Below, piece by piece: positions 6,130 through 14,629 of a stretch of DNA of 64,000 nucleotides (the stretch's first letter is position 1; each line of letters starts with the position of its first letter). Below the pieces are notes generated by a model that was given only the letters and a program-made list of their open reading frames with translations, was not told the DNA's origin and made no database searches. The position numbers and the translations under genes are program-made. Source of the DNA: Pseudomonadota bacterium (lineage in GTDB: Bacteria; Pseudomonadota; Alphaproteobacteria; Dongiales; Dongiaceae); assembly GCA_021792365.1 (NCBI GenBank), contig JAJYUT010000007.1, forward strand, positions 186,001 to 250,000, read 5' to 3'.

Positions 6130-7923
6130 TCAGGCGGGCTCGGTCGAGTGCGCGGCGGTATCGGGGGCCGCCGGCGGGCGACGGTCCGCGGGGCTGCGAG
6201 CGCGGCTGGATTCGAGGCGGAAAACCAGCGTGCTGGTCGTGCCCGGTGGACCTGAGGTGGTGATCTCGCCGCCAAGCTGGCGGGTGAAGGCCTCGATCAG
6301 GCTCCGGCCCATGCTGCCCGGCACATCGCTCTCGACCTTGCGCTCTTCTTGGCCGATGCCGTCATCGGCGATCACCAGCTTCGCCATGCCGTCCTCCTCG
6401 CACGTGATGCGCACGGAGATGATGCCGGAGCGCTGATCGGGAAAGGCGTGCTTGAACGAGTTGGTGAGGAGCTCCGTCGTCAGCAGCGCGAGCGGAACGG
6501 CGCGGTCGCCGGTGACCATCACGTGGGGAATGTCGACGCTGAGGCGCACGCGCCGCGGCGGCACGCCGGACCCGTCCTGAAGCAGGCTGCACAGGTTGGT
6601 CATGAAGGGGTGCAGATCGACCTCCTGCAGGTCCTGGCTCTCATAGAGATGCCGATGCACCAACGCGAGGGCGTTGATGCGCATCTGCACATCGGCGAAT
6701 GCCTGCTTGACCGCTTCGCCGCGGGGAATGCGGGCGTAGAGATTGAGGAGGCTGGTCACGGTCTGCAGGTTGTTCTTCACGCGGTGGTGGATTTCGCGCA
6801 GCATCATCTGCTTCTGGGCCAGCGACTGGCGCAGGTCGGCCTCCCGCTGATCCAGCCGGATCGCCATCTCGCGCAGCGTCTCGGCCAGGTCGCGGAACTC
6901 GGTGGGAGCGCCTTCGAACTCGCGCTTCACCGACAAGTCGCCGACGCTCATCGAGCTGGCGGCCTTGGTCAGGCGTCCGATCCATTTGGTGACCAGCACG
7001 CGGGTGCCGATGAGCGCCGCCGCCATCGCGGCCACCGACACGAATACCAGCACGCCGATCTGGATGAACAGCGTGGTGCGCAGCGGCTCGATCAGCCGCG
7101 CCGTCGGCTGGCCCAGCAGGACAAACAGCTCCCGGTCGCCGATCACGTTGACGGCGTAGTTGCGGCGCACGCCGTCCTGGCCCACGGAATCGAAGGTGCG
7201 GACATGGCCGCCCACGACCTCCTGGATGGTCTCGAAGCTCGGCAGGCCGGCCTGTGTATCGACGCCCTGCGCCTTCGGCCCGACCAGGACATGCCCGCCC
7301 CGGTCGAGCAGATAGACCATGGCATCGGGCGGAAGGCCCGGTTCCTGCCCGATGGCGGACAGCCATTCGAGACGGATCGCGAGCGACAGCACGCCGATGA
7401 CCTCGTTGCGTTCGTGCACCACCGGCGCCGCATAGACGATGACGCCCTCCTGCAGGCGCGCCGCGTAAAAGTAACCGCTGACGGCCTCGCGGCCGCTCTC
7501 CAGCACCGCCTTGAACCAGTCGGCGGTCGCCACGTTCGGAGAGTAGGCGGCAGGGTCGGATTGGCAAGCCAGGTCTCCCTTCGTGTCCCGCAGGATCGCG
7601 ATCGCATAGGCAGGATAGGGGCGGATGGCCGTCTCCAGCGCGTGCGTGCATTCCGGGCCGCCCGCCGGCTCGCCCGAGAGCGTGGCGGCGATTGTCGGCT
7701 CGAGAGCCAGGTTCTGGATGATGCGGCTGGATTGCCACAGCAGGTTGGTCTCGTAGTTCGAGGCCAGCGTCGCAAACCGCACTGTCGATTCGTGTGCATC
7801 GCGCACCTGATCGCGATAGCGTTCGATGGCGGCCATGATGCCGAAGGCGCTGGGAACGACCAGGACGATCGCGAACAGAAGGATCAGCCGGTGGCGCAGA
7901 GGCTGCAGAAGCTGACCAAACAT
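6130..7923 (-). CDS. Membrane sensor histidine kinase, HisKA_2 type (likely PhyR kinase)
   Basis: 597 codons from ATG 7923 (GGGAGA ten bases upstream); an in-frame ATG 12 codons earlier lacks a ribosome site. It has a membrane helix near residues 12-32, a periplasmic sensing domain of dCache type (about 35-275), a second helix (about 285-308) and HAMP (about 308-358). The phosphoacceptor region LREIHHRVKNNLQ has His near 379, then an ATPase domain with ELLTNSFKHAF and DDGIG. The HRVKNNLQ motif is that of HisKA_2/HWE-related kinases, the class that phosphorylates PhyR. Placement next to phyR on the same strand suggests it is the PhyK of this organism; its signal is unknown. Confidence 0.88.
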   Translation of the reverse strand: MFGQLLQPLRHRLILLFAIVLVVPSAFGIMAAIERYRDQVRDAHESTVRFATLASNYETNLLWQSSRIIQNLALEPTIAATLSGEPAGGPECTHALETAIRPYPAYAIAILRDTKGDLACQSDPAAYSPNVATADWFKAVLESGREAVSGYFYAARLQEGVIVYAAPVVHERNEVIGVLSLAIRLEWLSAIGQEPGLPPDAMVYLLDRGGHVLVGPKAQGVDTQAGLPSFETIQEVVGGHVRTFDSVGQDGVRRNYAVNVIGDRELFVLLGQPTARLIEPLRTTLFIQIGVLVFVSVAAMAAALIGTRVLVTKWIGRLTKAASSMSVGDLSVKREFEGAPTEFRDLAETLREMAIRLDQREADLRQSLAQKQMMLREIHHRVKNNLQTVTSLLNLYARIPRGEAVKQAFADVQMRINALALVHRHLYESQDLQEVDLHPFMTNLCSLLQDGSGVPPRRVRLSVDIPHVMVTGDRAVPLALLTTELLTNSFKHAFPDQRSGIISVRITCEEDGMAKLVIADDGIGQEERKVESDVPGSMGRSLIEAFTRQLGGEITTSGPPGTTSTLVFRLESSRARSPADRRPPAAPDTAAHSTEPA

Positions 7924-8009
7924 CGACACCGGGTCTCCCTTATCGCCCGCCTGGACCATTCGGGGCGCGGAATCTCGAGTCGCGCGCCCCGATCCAAGCG
8001 GTAGACAGG

Positions 8010-8816
8010 CTAGACCGCCTGTCTGCTCTGTCTAGGCTGACCGAAAAACGACAGAGCCTGGGAGATTGTGACCTTGAGCGTATCTGGCTCGAATGGCTTG
8101 GTGACCAGATAGGTCGGTTCCGGCCGCTCGCCCGTGAGCAGGCGCTCCGGATAGGCGGTGACGAAGATGACGGGCACCTTCATGGAATCGAGGATTTCCT
8201 TGACCGCCGTGAGGCCGGAGCCCCCCGGACCAAGGTCTATGTCCGCAAGGACCAGGCCCGGCTGGCTTTTCTGCGCCAGGCGCACCGCCTCAACCTGGCT
8301 GGACGCGATGCCGACGACGGAATGGCCCATGTCGCGCACCAGCCCGACAATATCGAGCGCAATCACCGGCTCATCCTCGATCACCAGGATGGAGGTCGCC
8401 ATTTGCTCGTTCACCGACGACCAGGCGGACGCCAGCAGATCGGCCCCTTCCTCGTGTGAGACGCCGAGAATTTGCGACGCGTCCTGGACCGAAAACCCTT
8501 CGAGCGTTGTTAATAACAGCATCTGGCGTTCGGACACAGGCAAGGCCTGCAGGCGTGCCTCAACCGACAGGTTGCTGGGCTCGGGATCGCCCGCGTCCCC
8601 CTCGTGAACGCCGGCACGGGACCAGACATCATGGAACAGGCGGAACAGTTGCAGGCGCACATCGCCAGCCGGGGAAATCCGGTCCGGTTCCTGGAGCAAG
8701 TCCTCGAGGCAGATCCGCACATAGGTATCCCCGGTCTGCTGCGAGCCGAGCAGCGCCCTGGCGTAGCGCCGCAGATAACGGAGATTTTCGACGATTTTCT
8801 CGGATACGTCTGGCAT
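8010..8816 (-). CDS. phyR: PhyR, anti-anti-sigma response regulator of the general stress response
   Basis: 268 codons from ATG 8816, after GAGAGGG. Residues 1-130 form the sigma-like domain (LRYLRRYARALLGSQQTGD ... LPVSERQMLLLTTLEGFS). Residues about 141-255 are a receiver domain (SILVIEDEPVIALD, VLADIDLG with the phospho-acceptor Asp near 192, VIFVTAYPE, LVTKPFE). This order, sigma-like then receiver, defines PhyR. When phosphorylated it binds NepR and frees sigma-EcfG. It is divergent from nepR-ecfG and followed by the kinase gene, the usual neighbourhood. Confidence 0.96.
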   Translation of the reverse strand: MPDVSEKIVENLRYLRRYARALLGSQQTGDTYVRICLEDLLQEPDRISPAGDVRLQLFRLFHDVWSRAGVHEGDAGDPEPSNLSVEARLQALPVSERQMLLLTTLEGFSVQDASQILGVSHEEGADLLASAWSSVNEQMATSILVIEDEPVIALDIVGLVRDMGHSVVGIASSQVEAVRLAQKSQPGLVLADIDLGPGGSGLTAVKEILDSMKVPVIFVTAYPERLLTGERPEPTYLVTKPFEPDTLKVTISQALSFFGQPRQSRQAV

Positions 8817-8859
8817 CAGTCCCTCTCTGGCCACCCATTGATTTTTTTTTGTGTCTAAA

Positions 8860-8887
8860 GGAACCCCGACCGCGACCTCGGGGTTCC
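8860..8887. promoter_or_regulatory. Palindrome with mirrored GGAAC elements between phyR and nepR
   Basis: GGAACCCCGA (8860-8869) and its exact reverse complement (8878-8887) flank an eight-base loop. Each strand thus reads GGAAC-N17-GGTT, one base away from the GSR consensus. On the minus strand it sits about 45 bases before phyR. On the plus strand it lies upstream of nepR-ecfG. It lacks a T-tract on the correct side for a terminator in either direction. I infer a shared, autoregulatory divergent promoter or a regulator site. Confidence 0.5.
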
Positions 8888-9035
8888 CACCCGTAGATAA
8901 AAATGTGCGGCCCGGGCATAGCTCCATATTCCTATCACAGCGGGGGTTTGCAGGGAAATGGCAACGGCGTCTAGAAAAGCACCCGGCAAACACAGTGGCT
9001 TCGGGACGGCGCGATACGCGTCTGGGGTGGAATCA

Positions 9036-9251
9036 GTGAGTAAGGACGAAAAAGACAAAAGAGTGAAGAGTGAAGTGATAACATCGCAGGATTCCTCAGC
9101 ACGCGGAAAGAGGCGTGCGCCGGCCGTGCTTGATCGATGGTTCGACGCTCAGCTTGGCCGGCTTTACGCCGATGTGGCGTCGGAGCCGGTCCCCGTTGAA
9201 ATGCTGCAGTTGATCTCCAAGTTGAAGAAGCCAAAGCAGCCTGGCTCCTGA
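9036..9251 (+). CDS. nepR: NepR anti-sigma factor (second copy)
   Basis: 71 codons from GTG 9036, preceded by GGGGTGG; an upstream in-frame ATG (8958) has no proper ribosome site. The N-terminus is charged. Residues about 38-62 (LDRWFDAQLGRLYADVASEP plus VPVEMLQLISKL) are the conserved NepR helices that bind sigma-EcfG and PhyR. It is followed 31 bases later by ecfG and is divergent from phyR, the standard arrangement. Confidence 0.88.
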   Translation: MSKDEKDKRVKSEVITSQDSSARGKRRAPAVLDRWFDAQLGRLYADVASEPVPVEMLQLISKLKKPKQPGS

Positions 9252-9282
9252 ACCGCCTTTCAATAATCAGGAAGAAAGAGGC

Positions 9283-9891
9283 ATGGAGGAACCGGCGTTC
9301 GACCGCATGTCGGCGGAGTTGCAATCCGCGTTGCTGGAGGTGCTGCCGCATCTGCGCGCTTTCGCGCGGTCGCTGACGCGCAACCGCGATCAGGCGGACG
9401 ACCTCGTCAACGATGCGATCGTGCGGGCGATCAGCGCCTCGCAGCAGTTCACGCCCGGCACCAATTTCAAGGCGTGGATATTCACCATCCTGCGCAACCT
9501 TTTCTACAACGAGGGGCGCAAACGGCATTCGCGGTTCTCCTCGCTCGACGACCTCACTGTGAACGAACCTTCGATCAGCGCCTCGCAGGAGGCGAGCCTG
9601 GAATTCTGCGACTTCCGCCGTGCCTTCTGGCAGCTCAATCCCGATCAGCGCGAGGTGCTGATCCTGGTCGGCGCCAGCGGCCTCAGTTACGAGGAGGCGG
9701 CCGCTGTCTGCGACTGCCGCGTCGGCACCATCAAGAGCCGCGTCTCGCGGGCGCGCGCCGATCTCAAGCGCATGCTCGACGAGGGGGCGCTGGCGACGGT
9801 GCGCTCCGACATCGAGCCAGTCAGCGGTGGCACCTTCGCCGAAGTGCTGGAGCCGGTCGCAACGGCAAGGGCCCTCAAGCGAGCCCGCTGA
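9283..9891 (+). CDS. ecfG: Sigma-EcfG, general stress response sigma factor
   Basis: 202 codons from ATG 9283. Region 2 contains LPHLRAFARSLTRNRDQADD, then QQFTPGTNFKAWIFTILRN with FYNEGRKR. Region 4 contains LNPDQREVLILVGASGLSYEE and the helix-turn-helix CRVGTIKSRVSRARADL. These match the EcfG (ECF15) group closely. Operon with nepR. Targets within this window are suggested by the GGAAC/GCAAC promoter motifs at 508-6115. Confidence 0.93.
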   Translation: MEEPAFDRMSAELQSALLEVLPHLRAFARSLTRNRDQADDLVNDAIVRAISASQQFTPGTNFKAWIFTILRNLFYNEGRKRHSRFSSLDDLTVNEPSISASQEASLEFCDFRRAFWQLNPDQREVLILVGASGLSYEEAAAVCDCRVGTIKSRVSRARADLKRMLDEGALATVRSDIEPVSGGTFAEVLEPVATARALKRAR

Positions 9892-9899
9892 GGGCCGGC

Positions 9900-10652
9900 C
9901 TACAAAATCGCCAAAAGCCGCAACTCGAGCGCCAGCGCGATCGCGCGGGCGAGCGCCGCGTCGGCCCCCAATCGCGCGGCGACATTGCCGAGCCGCGTCT
10001 CATGCTCCGCGGCTGACATGAATTGCAGCGCAGATGCGGCCAGCTCCCGCACCACGACGGTCTGGTCGGGCCGGCAGACCAGCAGAACCTGGGAACGGGC
10101 CGTCATGTCGATCGCGGAAAGGTCGGGCTCCGGCGCCTGATGCGCCATCCAGAGTTCCACGACTGGCGCGCTCACGGAGACGATCTGCGCGTGCCGCGCG
10201 CGGCGGATCGCGAGCGCCTCCAGCTGATCTGCCGGCAGGCCGGCGAGCGCGTCCGCCGCGAGGTAGCGCTCCACGGGCGCGTGATAGGAGGCGATCCGGG
10301 CGAATTCGAAGCGCGCCATCTCTCCGACATAAGGTAGGGCGCCCAGCTCCGGCAGGTCGCGCAGGTAGTCGGGGAAGGCGGCGCCGTATTCGAACAGGCA
10401 GGGCTGGCGCGGCGGATGCGCCAGGACGAAACGCCACGCCGCCTGCTCGAAGTAGTCGCGCCCCACCAATTGCAGCGTCACCGGGAAATTGGCTTTGAGC
10501 GCCTCGCCCAGGCCGATCAGGAAGTTGTTGCGATAGATGGCAAGGCGTTCGGCCCCGTCGAATGCGTCGGCGACGATCGCCGGCGCCAGCCGGCCGCTGT
10601 CGCCGGATAGCAGATAGTCGCGATAGGCGCCCTGCAACTCCGCCAGGTTCAT
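9900..10652 (-). CDS. DUF2063 (BufC/HvfC-like) MNIO partner protein, second copy
   Basis: 250 codons from ATG 10652, which overlaps the stop of the MNIO gene before it (ATGA). The N-terminal DUF2063 domain (about 1-95) shows the pattern AIYRNNFLIGLGEALKANFP and FVLAHPPRQPCLFEYGAAFPDYL. The C-terminal half holds the second conserved lobe. These proteins pair with DUF692/MNIO oxidases and are thought to present the precursor peptide. It is last in the six-gene operon. Its stop is only nine bases from that of ecfG on the other strand. Confidence 0.88.
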   Translation of the reverse strand: MNLAELQGAYRDYLLSGDSGRLAPAIVADAFDGAERLAIYRNNFLIGLGEALKANFPVTLQLVGRDYFEQAAWRFVLAHPPRQPCLFEYGAAFPDYLRDLPELGALPYVGEMARFEFARIASYHAPVERYLAADALAGLPADQLEALAIRRARHAQIVSVSAPVVELWMAHQAPEPDLSAIDMTARSQVLLVCRPDQTVVVRELAASALQFMSAAEHETRLGNVAARLGADAALARAIALALELRLLAIL

Positions 10653-11512
10653 GCCGTGCTCCGCATCGCATGATCGAGGCGCGTCTGCGCCTTGTCCGCC
10701 TCCGCGAGCAAAGTTTCCAGGGGCGGCAGCGCGCTGTCCCACTCGACCAGGGTCGGGCGCGGCCCAATCAACGCGAGCGCCTGCTCATAGAGCGCCCAGA
10801 CCTGGTCCGAGACGGGAGAGCCGTGATCGTCGATGCGGATCGACCGGTTGCCGATCTGGCGCAGATGGTGGCCGGACAAGTGAATCTCGCCGATCGGCAA
10901 AGGCGCGATCGCGGCAAGATAGGCACGGGCATCGTCGCCGTGGTTCTCCGCCGAAACGAACACGTTGTTGACATCGAGCAGCAGTCCGCAGCCGCTGCGC
11001 TGGCAAAGCTCGGCGAGGAACTGCGGTTCCGCGCGGTCGGATTGCGCATGGCGCAGATAGGTGGAGGGATTCTCCACCATGACCTCCCGGCCGATCGCCT
11101 CCTGGAATCGCATGACGTTGCGCGCGATCGCGGCCAGCGCCTCCTCGTCATACGGAACCGGCAGCAGGTCGTTGAAATAGACCCCGCCTGTGACGCTCCA
11201 GGAGAGATGGTCGGAGACGGCCGCCGGCTCGACGCGCCGGACCAGGGCGGCGATGCGTGACAGATGGTCTTGATCCAGTCCCTCGGCGGATCCCAGTGAC
11301 AGGCCGACGCCATGCAGGCTGATCGCGTATTCGCCGCGTAACGACTCCAGCAGGGCCGGCGTCGCTCCGCCGCCCAGGAAATTCTCGGTGTGGACCTCCA
11401 GCCAGGCGATGCCCGGCCGCTCGGTCGCGACGCGCTCGTGATGCGCCGCGCGCAGGCCGATGCCGCTTGCGACCGGCAGATGGGAGCAGGAAGGCAGCGC
11501 AACGGAGTTCAT
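10649..11512 (-). CDS. DUF692 / MNIO-family peptide oxidase, second copy
   Basis: 287 codons from ATG 11512, one base after the stop of the protease-like gene, with GGGGGGTGG upstream. DUF692 motifs in order: GIGLRAAH, WLEVHTENFL, LHGVGLSLG, VSDHLSW, MVENPSTY, LLLDVNNVFV, IHLSGHHL, and LVEWDSALP near the end. The His/Asp/Glu residues in these are the usual ligands of the iron cluster. MNIO enzymes modify Cys (or other) residues of ribosomal peptides. It differs clearly from the first copy (13677-14537), for example VEWD against IERDD near the C-terminus, so the two may act on different residues or peptides. Confidence 0.9.
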   Translation of the reverse strand: MNSVALPSCSHLPVASGIGLRAAHHERVATERPGIAWLEVHTENFLGGGATPALLESLRGEYAISLHGVGLSLGSAEGLDQDHLSRIAALVRRVEPAAVSDHLSWSVTGGVYFNDLLPVPYDEEALAAIARNVMRFQEAIGREVMVENPSTYLRHAQSDRAEPQFLAELCQRSGCGLLLDVNNVFVSAENHGDDARAYLAAIAPLPIGEIHLSGHHLRQIGNRSIRIDDHGSPVSDQVWALYEQALALIGPRPTLVEWDSALPPLETLLAEADKAQTRLDHAMRSTA

Positions 11513-11513
11513 C

Positions 11514-12905
11514 TTAGCCACCCCCCAGGAAGCCACCGGCGGAGATCGGGGCCGGGCGCGTGGTGCCGCCCCAGATGATCAGCGGCCGCAGCCAGGCCAA
11601 TTCCGCAGCATCATCGTAGCGGATCTTGCCGTCCGCCAGGGAGACGCCGAGGCGGCGCCATAGCCGGTCGAGGTCCAGCGCGGAGCCCCGCTCGATATGC
11701 TGCCTGGCAAGGGCGGCGATCACCGGCTGGCCGAGCAGGGCATCGCAGCGGTCGAGCAGTTTCATGGTTGGCCACTTGACCGTCACGTCGCCGCCCTCGG
11801 CTAGGACACTGCGCAGGCAATCGCTGAACCCCGTCCTGCCACCGCTCGCCCGCAGGGACTCGATCTCGGCCATCAGCACGAACAAGGCGCCGCCCCAATA
11901 GATGCCGCCGCGGCCGGCATTCTCAAGCCCGATGCCGGTCATTGCCGGCATGCCGCGCGGCATCTGCGATATCCATTCGTGCCAAACGACGTCTTCCGAC
12001 TTCCAGCCGGCGCGGGCGCGCAGCACGGGCTCATAGAAGGTCGCGATGCCTTCGTTGAGCCAGGCGCCGGTATCGCGCATCAGGGGCGAGCCGAGGTGAA
12101 GCAGCTCGTGGGTCAGCACCCAATCGTCATAGAGATCCTGGCTGGACACTTCGCGGCCGACCAGCACGGTGACGACGGCGCCGCCGAGCGACAGGACACG
12201 GCCGAACGGCACGCCGCTCCGCTTGCTGGGAACCAGAATCACCAGGCCGCTTCCGGCCGGCGAGCGCGCCCAGAACCGGCGATTGCTTTCGGCTACCGCC
12301 GACACCCAGGCGATCATCTGCTCCCGCGCGATCCGCCAGGTGCCGGACGGGATCGCGAGCGTGAGCTCCGGGTCGCCCGCCAGACTCTCGCCCGCGATGT
12401 CTCCCAGGATCAGCGGCCCGGCTTCGTTCAGCCGCAGCAGCGGCACCTGGTAATAGCCGTCCCGGTCCGGCCTGAGCGCGGTGAGGATAGTCCCGCCCGC
12501 CGGGAAGCTGACGCGGAAGCGCAGCATCACGGCGCGCTTGGTCTCGGGCAAAGGTAGGAGAAATCCCGGCGTCACCAGCACCGCGCCGCCGAACGGCATG
12601 GCCGAGCCCAGGTCGTCCTCGGCTCTCGCGAACGCGCCAAGGTCGTAGGTGAAGCGGCCCTTGCCGTCGCCATAGGTCTCGGGATCGGTCCGCCAGTGAT
12701 CCCGGTTGCCGAGCGCGGTGAATCCGGAAATCGACAGCGCGGGATCGCAGGCCGCGGCGATGTCGAGCCTGGCCGCACGGGGATCGTCGAGCGTGACATC
12801 GTAGTGGCAGGCCGGATCGTCCGCGCCCGCGGCCGGCTGCGCCGCGGCCACGATCGCCGCGCAGGCCAGCGCAGCGGCGCTACGCGGCAGAGCCCAGCTC
12901 ATCAT
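11514..12905 (-). CDS. Secreted gluzincin-like metallopeptidase embedded in the bufferin operon
   Basis: 463 codons from tandem ATGs at 12905/12902, overlapping the preceding DUF2063 gene by 26 bases. Signal peptide at residues 1-27 (LACAAIVAAAQPAAGA). The zinc motif HELLH is at 266-270, and WLNEGIATFY follows, placing the third ligand Glu near 285, 19 residues after the first His. This matches M1/M61-type gluzincins. The N-terminal 200 residues are beta-rich with no family I recognise. It should act in the periplasm. Its position between two MNIO-DUF2063 pairs suggests processing of the modified peptide or its leader (inference); no such protease is standard in the buf operons I know. Confidence 0.75.
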   Translation of the reverse strand: MMSWALPRSAAALACAAIVAAAQPAAGADDPACHYDVTLDDPRAARLDIAAACDPALSISGFTALGNRDHWRTDPETYGDGKGRFTYDLGAFARAEDDLGSAMPFGGAVLVTPGFLLPLPETKRAVMLRFRVSFPAGGTILTALRPDRDGYYQVPLLRLNEAGPLILGDIAGESLAGDPELTLAIPSGTWRIAREQMIAWVSAVAESNRRFWARSPAGSGLVILVPSKRSGVPFGRVLSLGGAVVTVLVGREVSSQDLYDDWVLTHELLHLGSPLMRDTGAWLNEGIATFYEPVLRARAGWKSEDVVWHEWISQMPRGMPAMTGIGLENAGRGGIYWGGALFVLMAEIESLRASGGRTGFSDCLRSVLAEGGDVTVKWPTMKLLDRCDALLGQPVIAALARQHIERGSALDLDRLWRRLGVSLADGKIRYDDAAELAWLRPLIIWGGTTRPAPISAGGFLGGG

Positions 12906-13677
12906 GTTCGACAATCGCAACCGCGCCCCATTCCAGCCAGCCTTGCAGGATCTGCGCCGCGCGCGCCGGCGCCGCGTCGAGGCCGGCCTGCCGCGCAACC
13001 AACTCGCACATCGCGCCGAAGGTCGCGCCGGCCTGCATCGCCTCCAGTGCGGCGTGCTCAAGCGGATCGATTGCGCGGAACCTCACGTCATGCTCCACCC
13101 GCCAGACCATGATGGCGCGGGCGCACCGCGCCTGCCGGTCGAGCGCGATTGCGGCGTTCTCCAGCAGGCGCGGTCGCGCCTCATCGACCGGGGTCGAGAC
13201 CGGGAACGCGTCCAGGGTTGGATGGAAGCGGAGACGGATGGAGCCCCAGAACTCGGGCGGCACGCCGGCCAGATTGGCAAGGCCCGCCGCCGGCGCGGCC
13301 GCCGCATCGAAAGCGAAGGCCAGTCCCCAGTCGAACCGCGCCATGTCGGTGAACCACGGCTCGTCGCGATAGGGTGCCTCGGCCGCCAGGAACGCGGGGA
13401 GATTCCGCCCCGCCCAGCGGATCGAGGGATGCTGCGATGGATGCCGTGCGATATAGGCGCGCGCCATGCGGTCGAATGCCTGGTCGCCCATCAGCGCCTT
13501 CAGCGCGGGAAAGTCATTGCCGAGCGCCTCCGCCAAGCGGGACCAGTAGGCGTTGCGATAGACCGCGAACATGGTCTCGGCGCTCTCGCGCGCATTGCCG
13601 CGCAATTGGCGCAGGATGTCCTGCGAGCGGCCGAGCAGGCCGTCCTGGAACGTGTGCTCGATGCGCGACAGGTCCAT
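12880..13677 (-). CDS. DUF2063 (BufC/HvfC-like) MNIO partner protein, first copy
   Basis: 265 codons from ATG 13677, which shares one base with the stop of the MNIO gene upstream (TGATG). The N-terminal DUF2063 region has FAVYRNAYWSRLAEALGNDFP and AYIARHPSQHPSIRWAGRNL. The second lobe has MARFDWGLAFAFDA. It partners the MNIO at 13677-14537. It shares the layout of the second copy (9900-10652) but little sequence, so the duplication is old or the pairs were acquired separately. Confidence 0.88.
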   Translation of the reverse strand: MDLSRIEHTFQDGLLGRSQDILRQLRGNARESAETMFAVYRNAYWSRLAEALGNDFPALKALMGDQAFDRMARAYIARHPSQHPSIRWAGRNLPAFLAAEAPYRDEPWFTDMARFDWGLAFAFDAAAAPAAGLANLAGVPPEFWGSIRLRFHPTLDAFPVSTPVDEARPRLLENAAIALDRQARCARAIMVWRVEHDVRFRAIDPLEHAALEAMQAGATFGAMCELVARQAGLDAAPARAAQILQGWLEWGAVAIVEHDELGSAA

Positions 13678-14537
13678 CACGCCACTTCGGCCGGCCTGCT
13701 GAGCGCGCTCGCCGCGAGGCTTCGGGCTTGCGCGAGTTCCCGCACCAGATCCGCGAGCGGCGGGATCCTGTCGTCGCGCTCGATCATGGTCGCGACCGGG
13801 CCGAACCGCCTGACGGCATGGGCGTAAAGCTGCCACACATCCTCGACAACCGGCCGGTCGTGGGTGTCGATGATATAGGTCCCGTTGTGCTCGTGCCCGG
13901 CCAGGTGGATGTAGGCGACGGCCTCGCGCGGGATCGCGTCGACATAGTCGGTGGCGCGGAAATCGTGGTTGAAGGCGCTCACATGGACGTTGTTGATGTC
14001 GAGCAGCAGGCGGCAGCCGGTGCGGCGATGGAGCTCGCGCAGGAACTCCCATTCCGGCACGGAGTCCTGTGTGAAGGTGACATAGGTCGAGGCGTTCTCG
14101 AGCGCGATCTCCCGCCCCAGGAAGGCTTGCACCCGGTCGATGCGCGCGGCGACGTGCGCCAGCGCCTCCTCGGTCAGTGGCAGAGGCAGCAGGTCGTGCA
14201 TGTTGATGCCCGCGACGCCGGTCCAGCACAGGTGGTCGGAGATGATCGCGGGCTCGACGCGCGCCGCCAGGCCCTTCAGCCGCGCGAGATAGTCCATGTC
14301 GAGCGGATCGGTGGAGCCGATGGAGAGCGACACGCCGTGCATCACCACCGGGTAGCGCGCCCGGATCGCCATCAGCATGGCGAGCGGCCGCCCGCCATCC
14401 ACCAGGTAGTTCTCGGACAGGATCTCGAACCAGTCGATCGCGCCGGCAAGCTCGGGCGCGCCATCCAGGATCACCGGATAGTGTTGGGGCCTGAGGCCAA
14501 GGCCGAAGCCGAGGGACGATACGGCACGCGGGGTCAT
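13677..14537 (-). CDS. bufB: BufB-like DUF692 / MNIO peptide oxidase, first copy
   Basis: 286 codons from ATG 14537. Motifs: GFGLGLRPQHY, WFEILSENYLVDGG, VMHGVSLSIGS, IISDHLCW, IALENASTYV, LLLDINNVHVSA, IHLAGHEH and TMIERDDRIP. These are the marks of the BufB branch of the DUF692 (multinuclear non-heme iron oxidase) family. BufB converts Cys residues of bufferin precursors to sulfur heterocycles that bind copper. It lies 92 bases after the bufA2-like precursor, separated by a strong hairpin. Confidence 0.92.
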   Translation of the reverse strand: MTPRAVSSLGFGLGLRPQHYPVILDGAPELAGAIDWFEILSENYLVDGGRPLAMLMAIRARYPVVMHGVSLSIGSTDPLDMDYLARLKGLAARVEPAIISDHLCWTGVAGINMHDLLPLPLTEEALAHVAARIDRVQAFLGREIALENASTYVTFTQDSVPEWEFLRELHRRTGCRLLLDINNVHVSAFNHDFRATDYVDAIPREAVAYIHLAGHEHNGTYIIDTHDRPVVEDVWQLYAHAVRRFGPVATMIERDDRIPPLADLVRELAQARSLAASALSRPAEVA

Positions 14538-14569
14538 GCTGCGGCGCCAGAGATCGGAGACACGAACCG

Positions 14570-14611
14570 GACAAAAGAAGCGGGCGCAGGCCGAGACCGG
14601 CCGGCGCCCGC
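14570..14611 (-). terminator. Hairpin with T-tract between the precursor and enzyme genes
   Basis: On the minus strand GCGGGCGC and GCGCCCGC (14611-14604 and 14587-14580) pair around an inner GGCC/GGCC stem, followed by TTCTTTTGT. It looks like a terminator, but the downstream genes have no other obvious promoter. I therefore read it as a partial terminator that lowers enzyme expression relative to the precursor. Confidence 0.7.
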
Positions 14612-14629
14612 GATCCTACCAGAACCGGA

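Noticed and set aside
6349-8004. A 551-codon plus-strand frame over the kinase gene
   Set aside because: Shadow of the HisKA_2 kinase; no start signal and composition of a non-coding frame.
8842-8887. The palindrome near phyR as a terminator with the adjacent T run
   Set aside because: The nine Ts precede the stem on the plus strand and become As after it on the minus strand, so neither transcript gets a stem followed by U residues.
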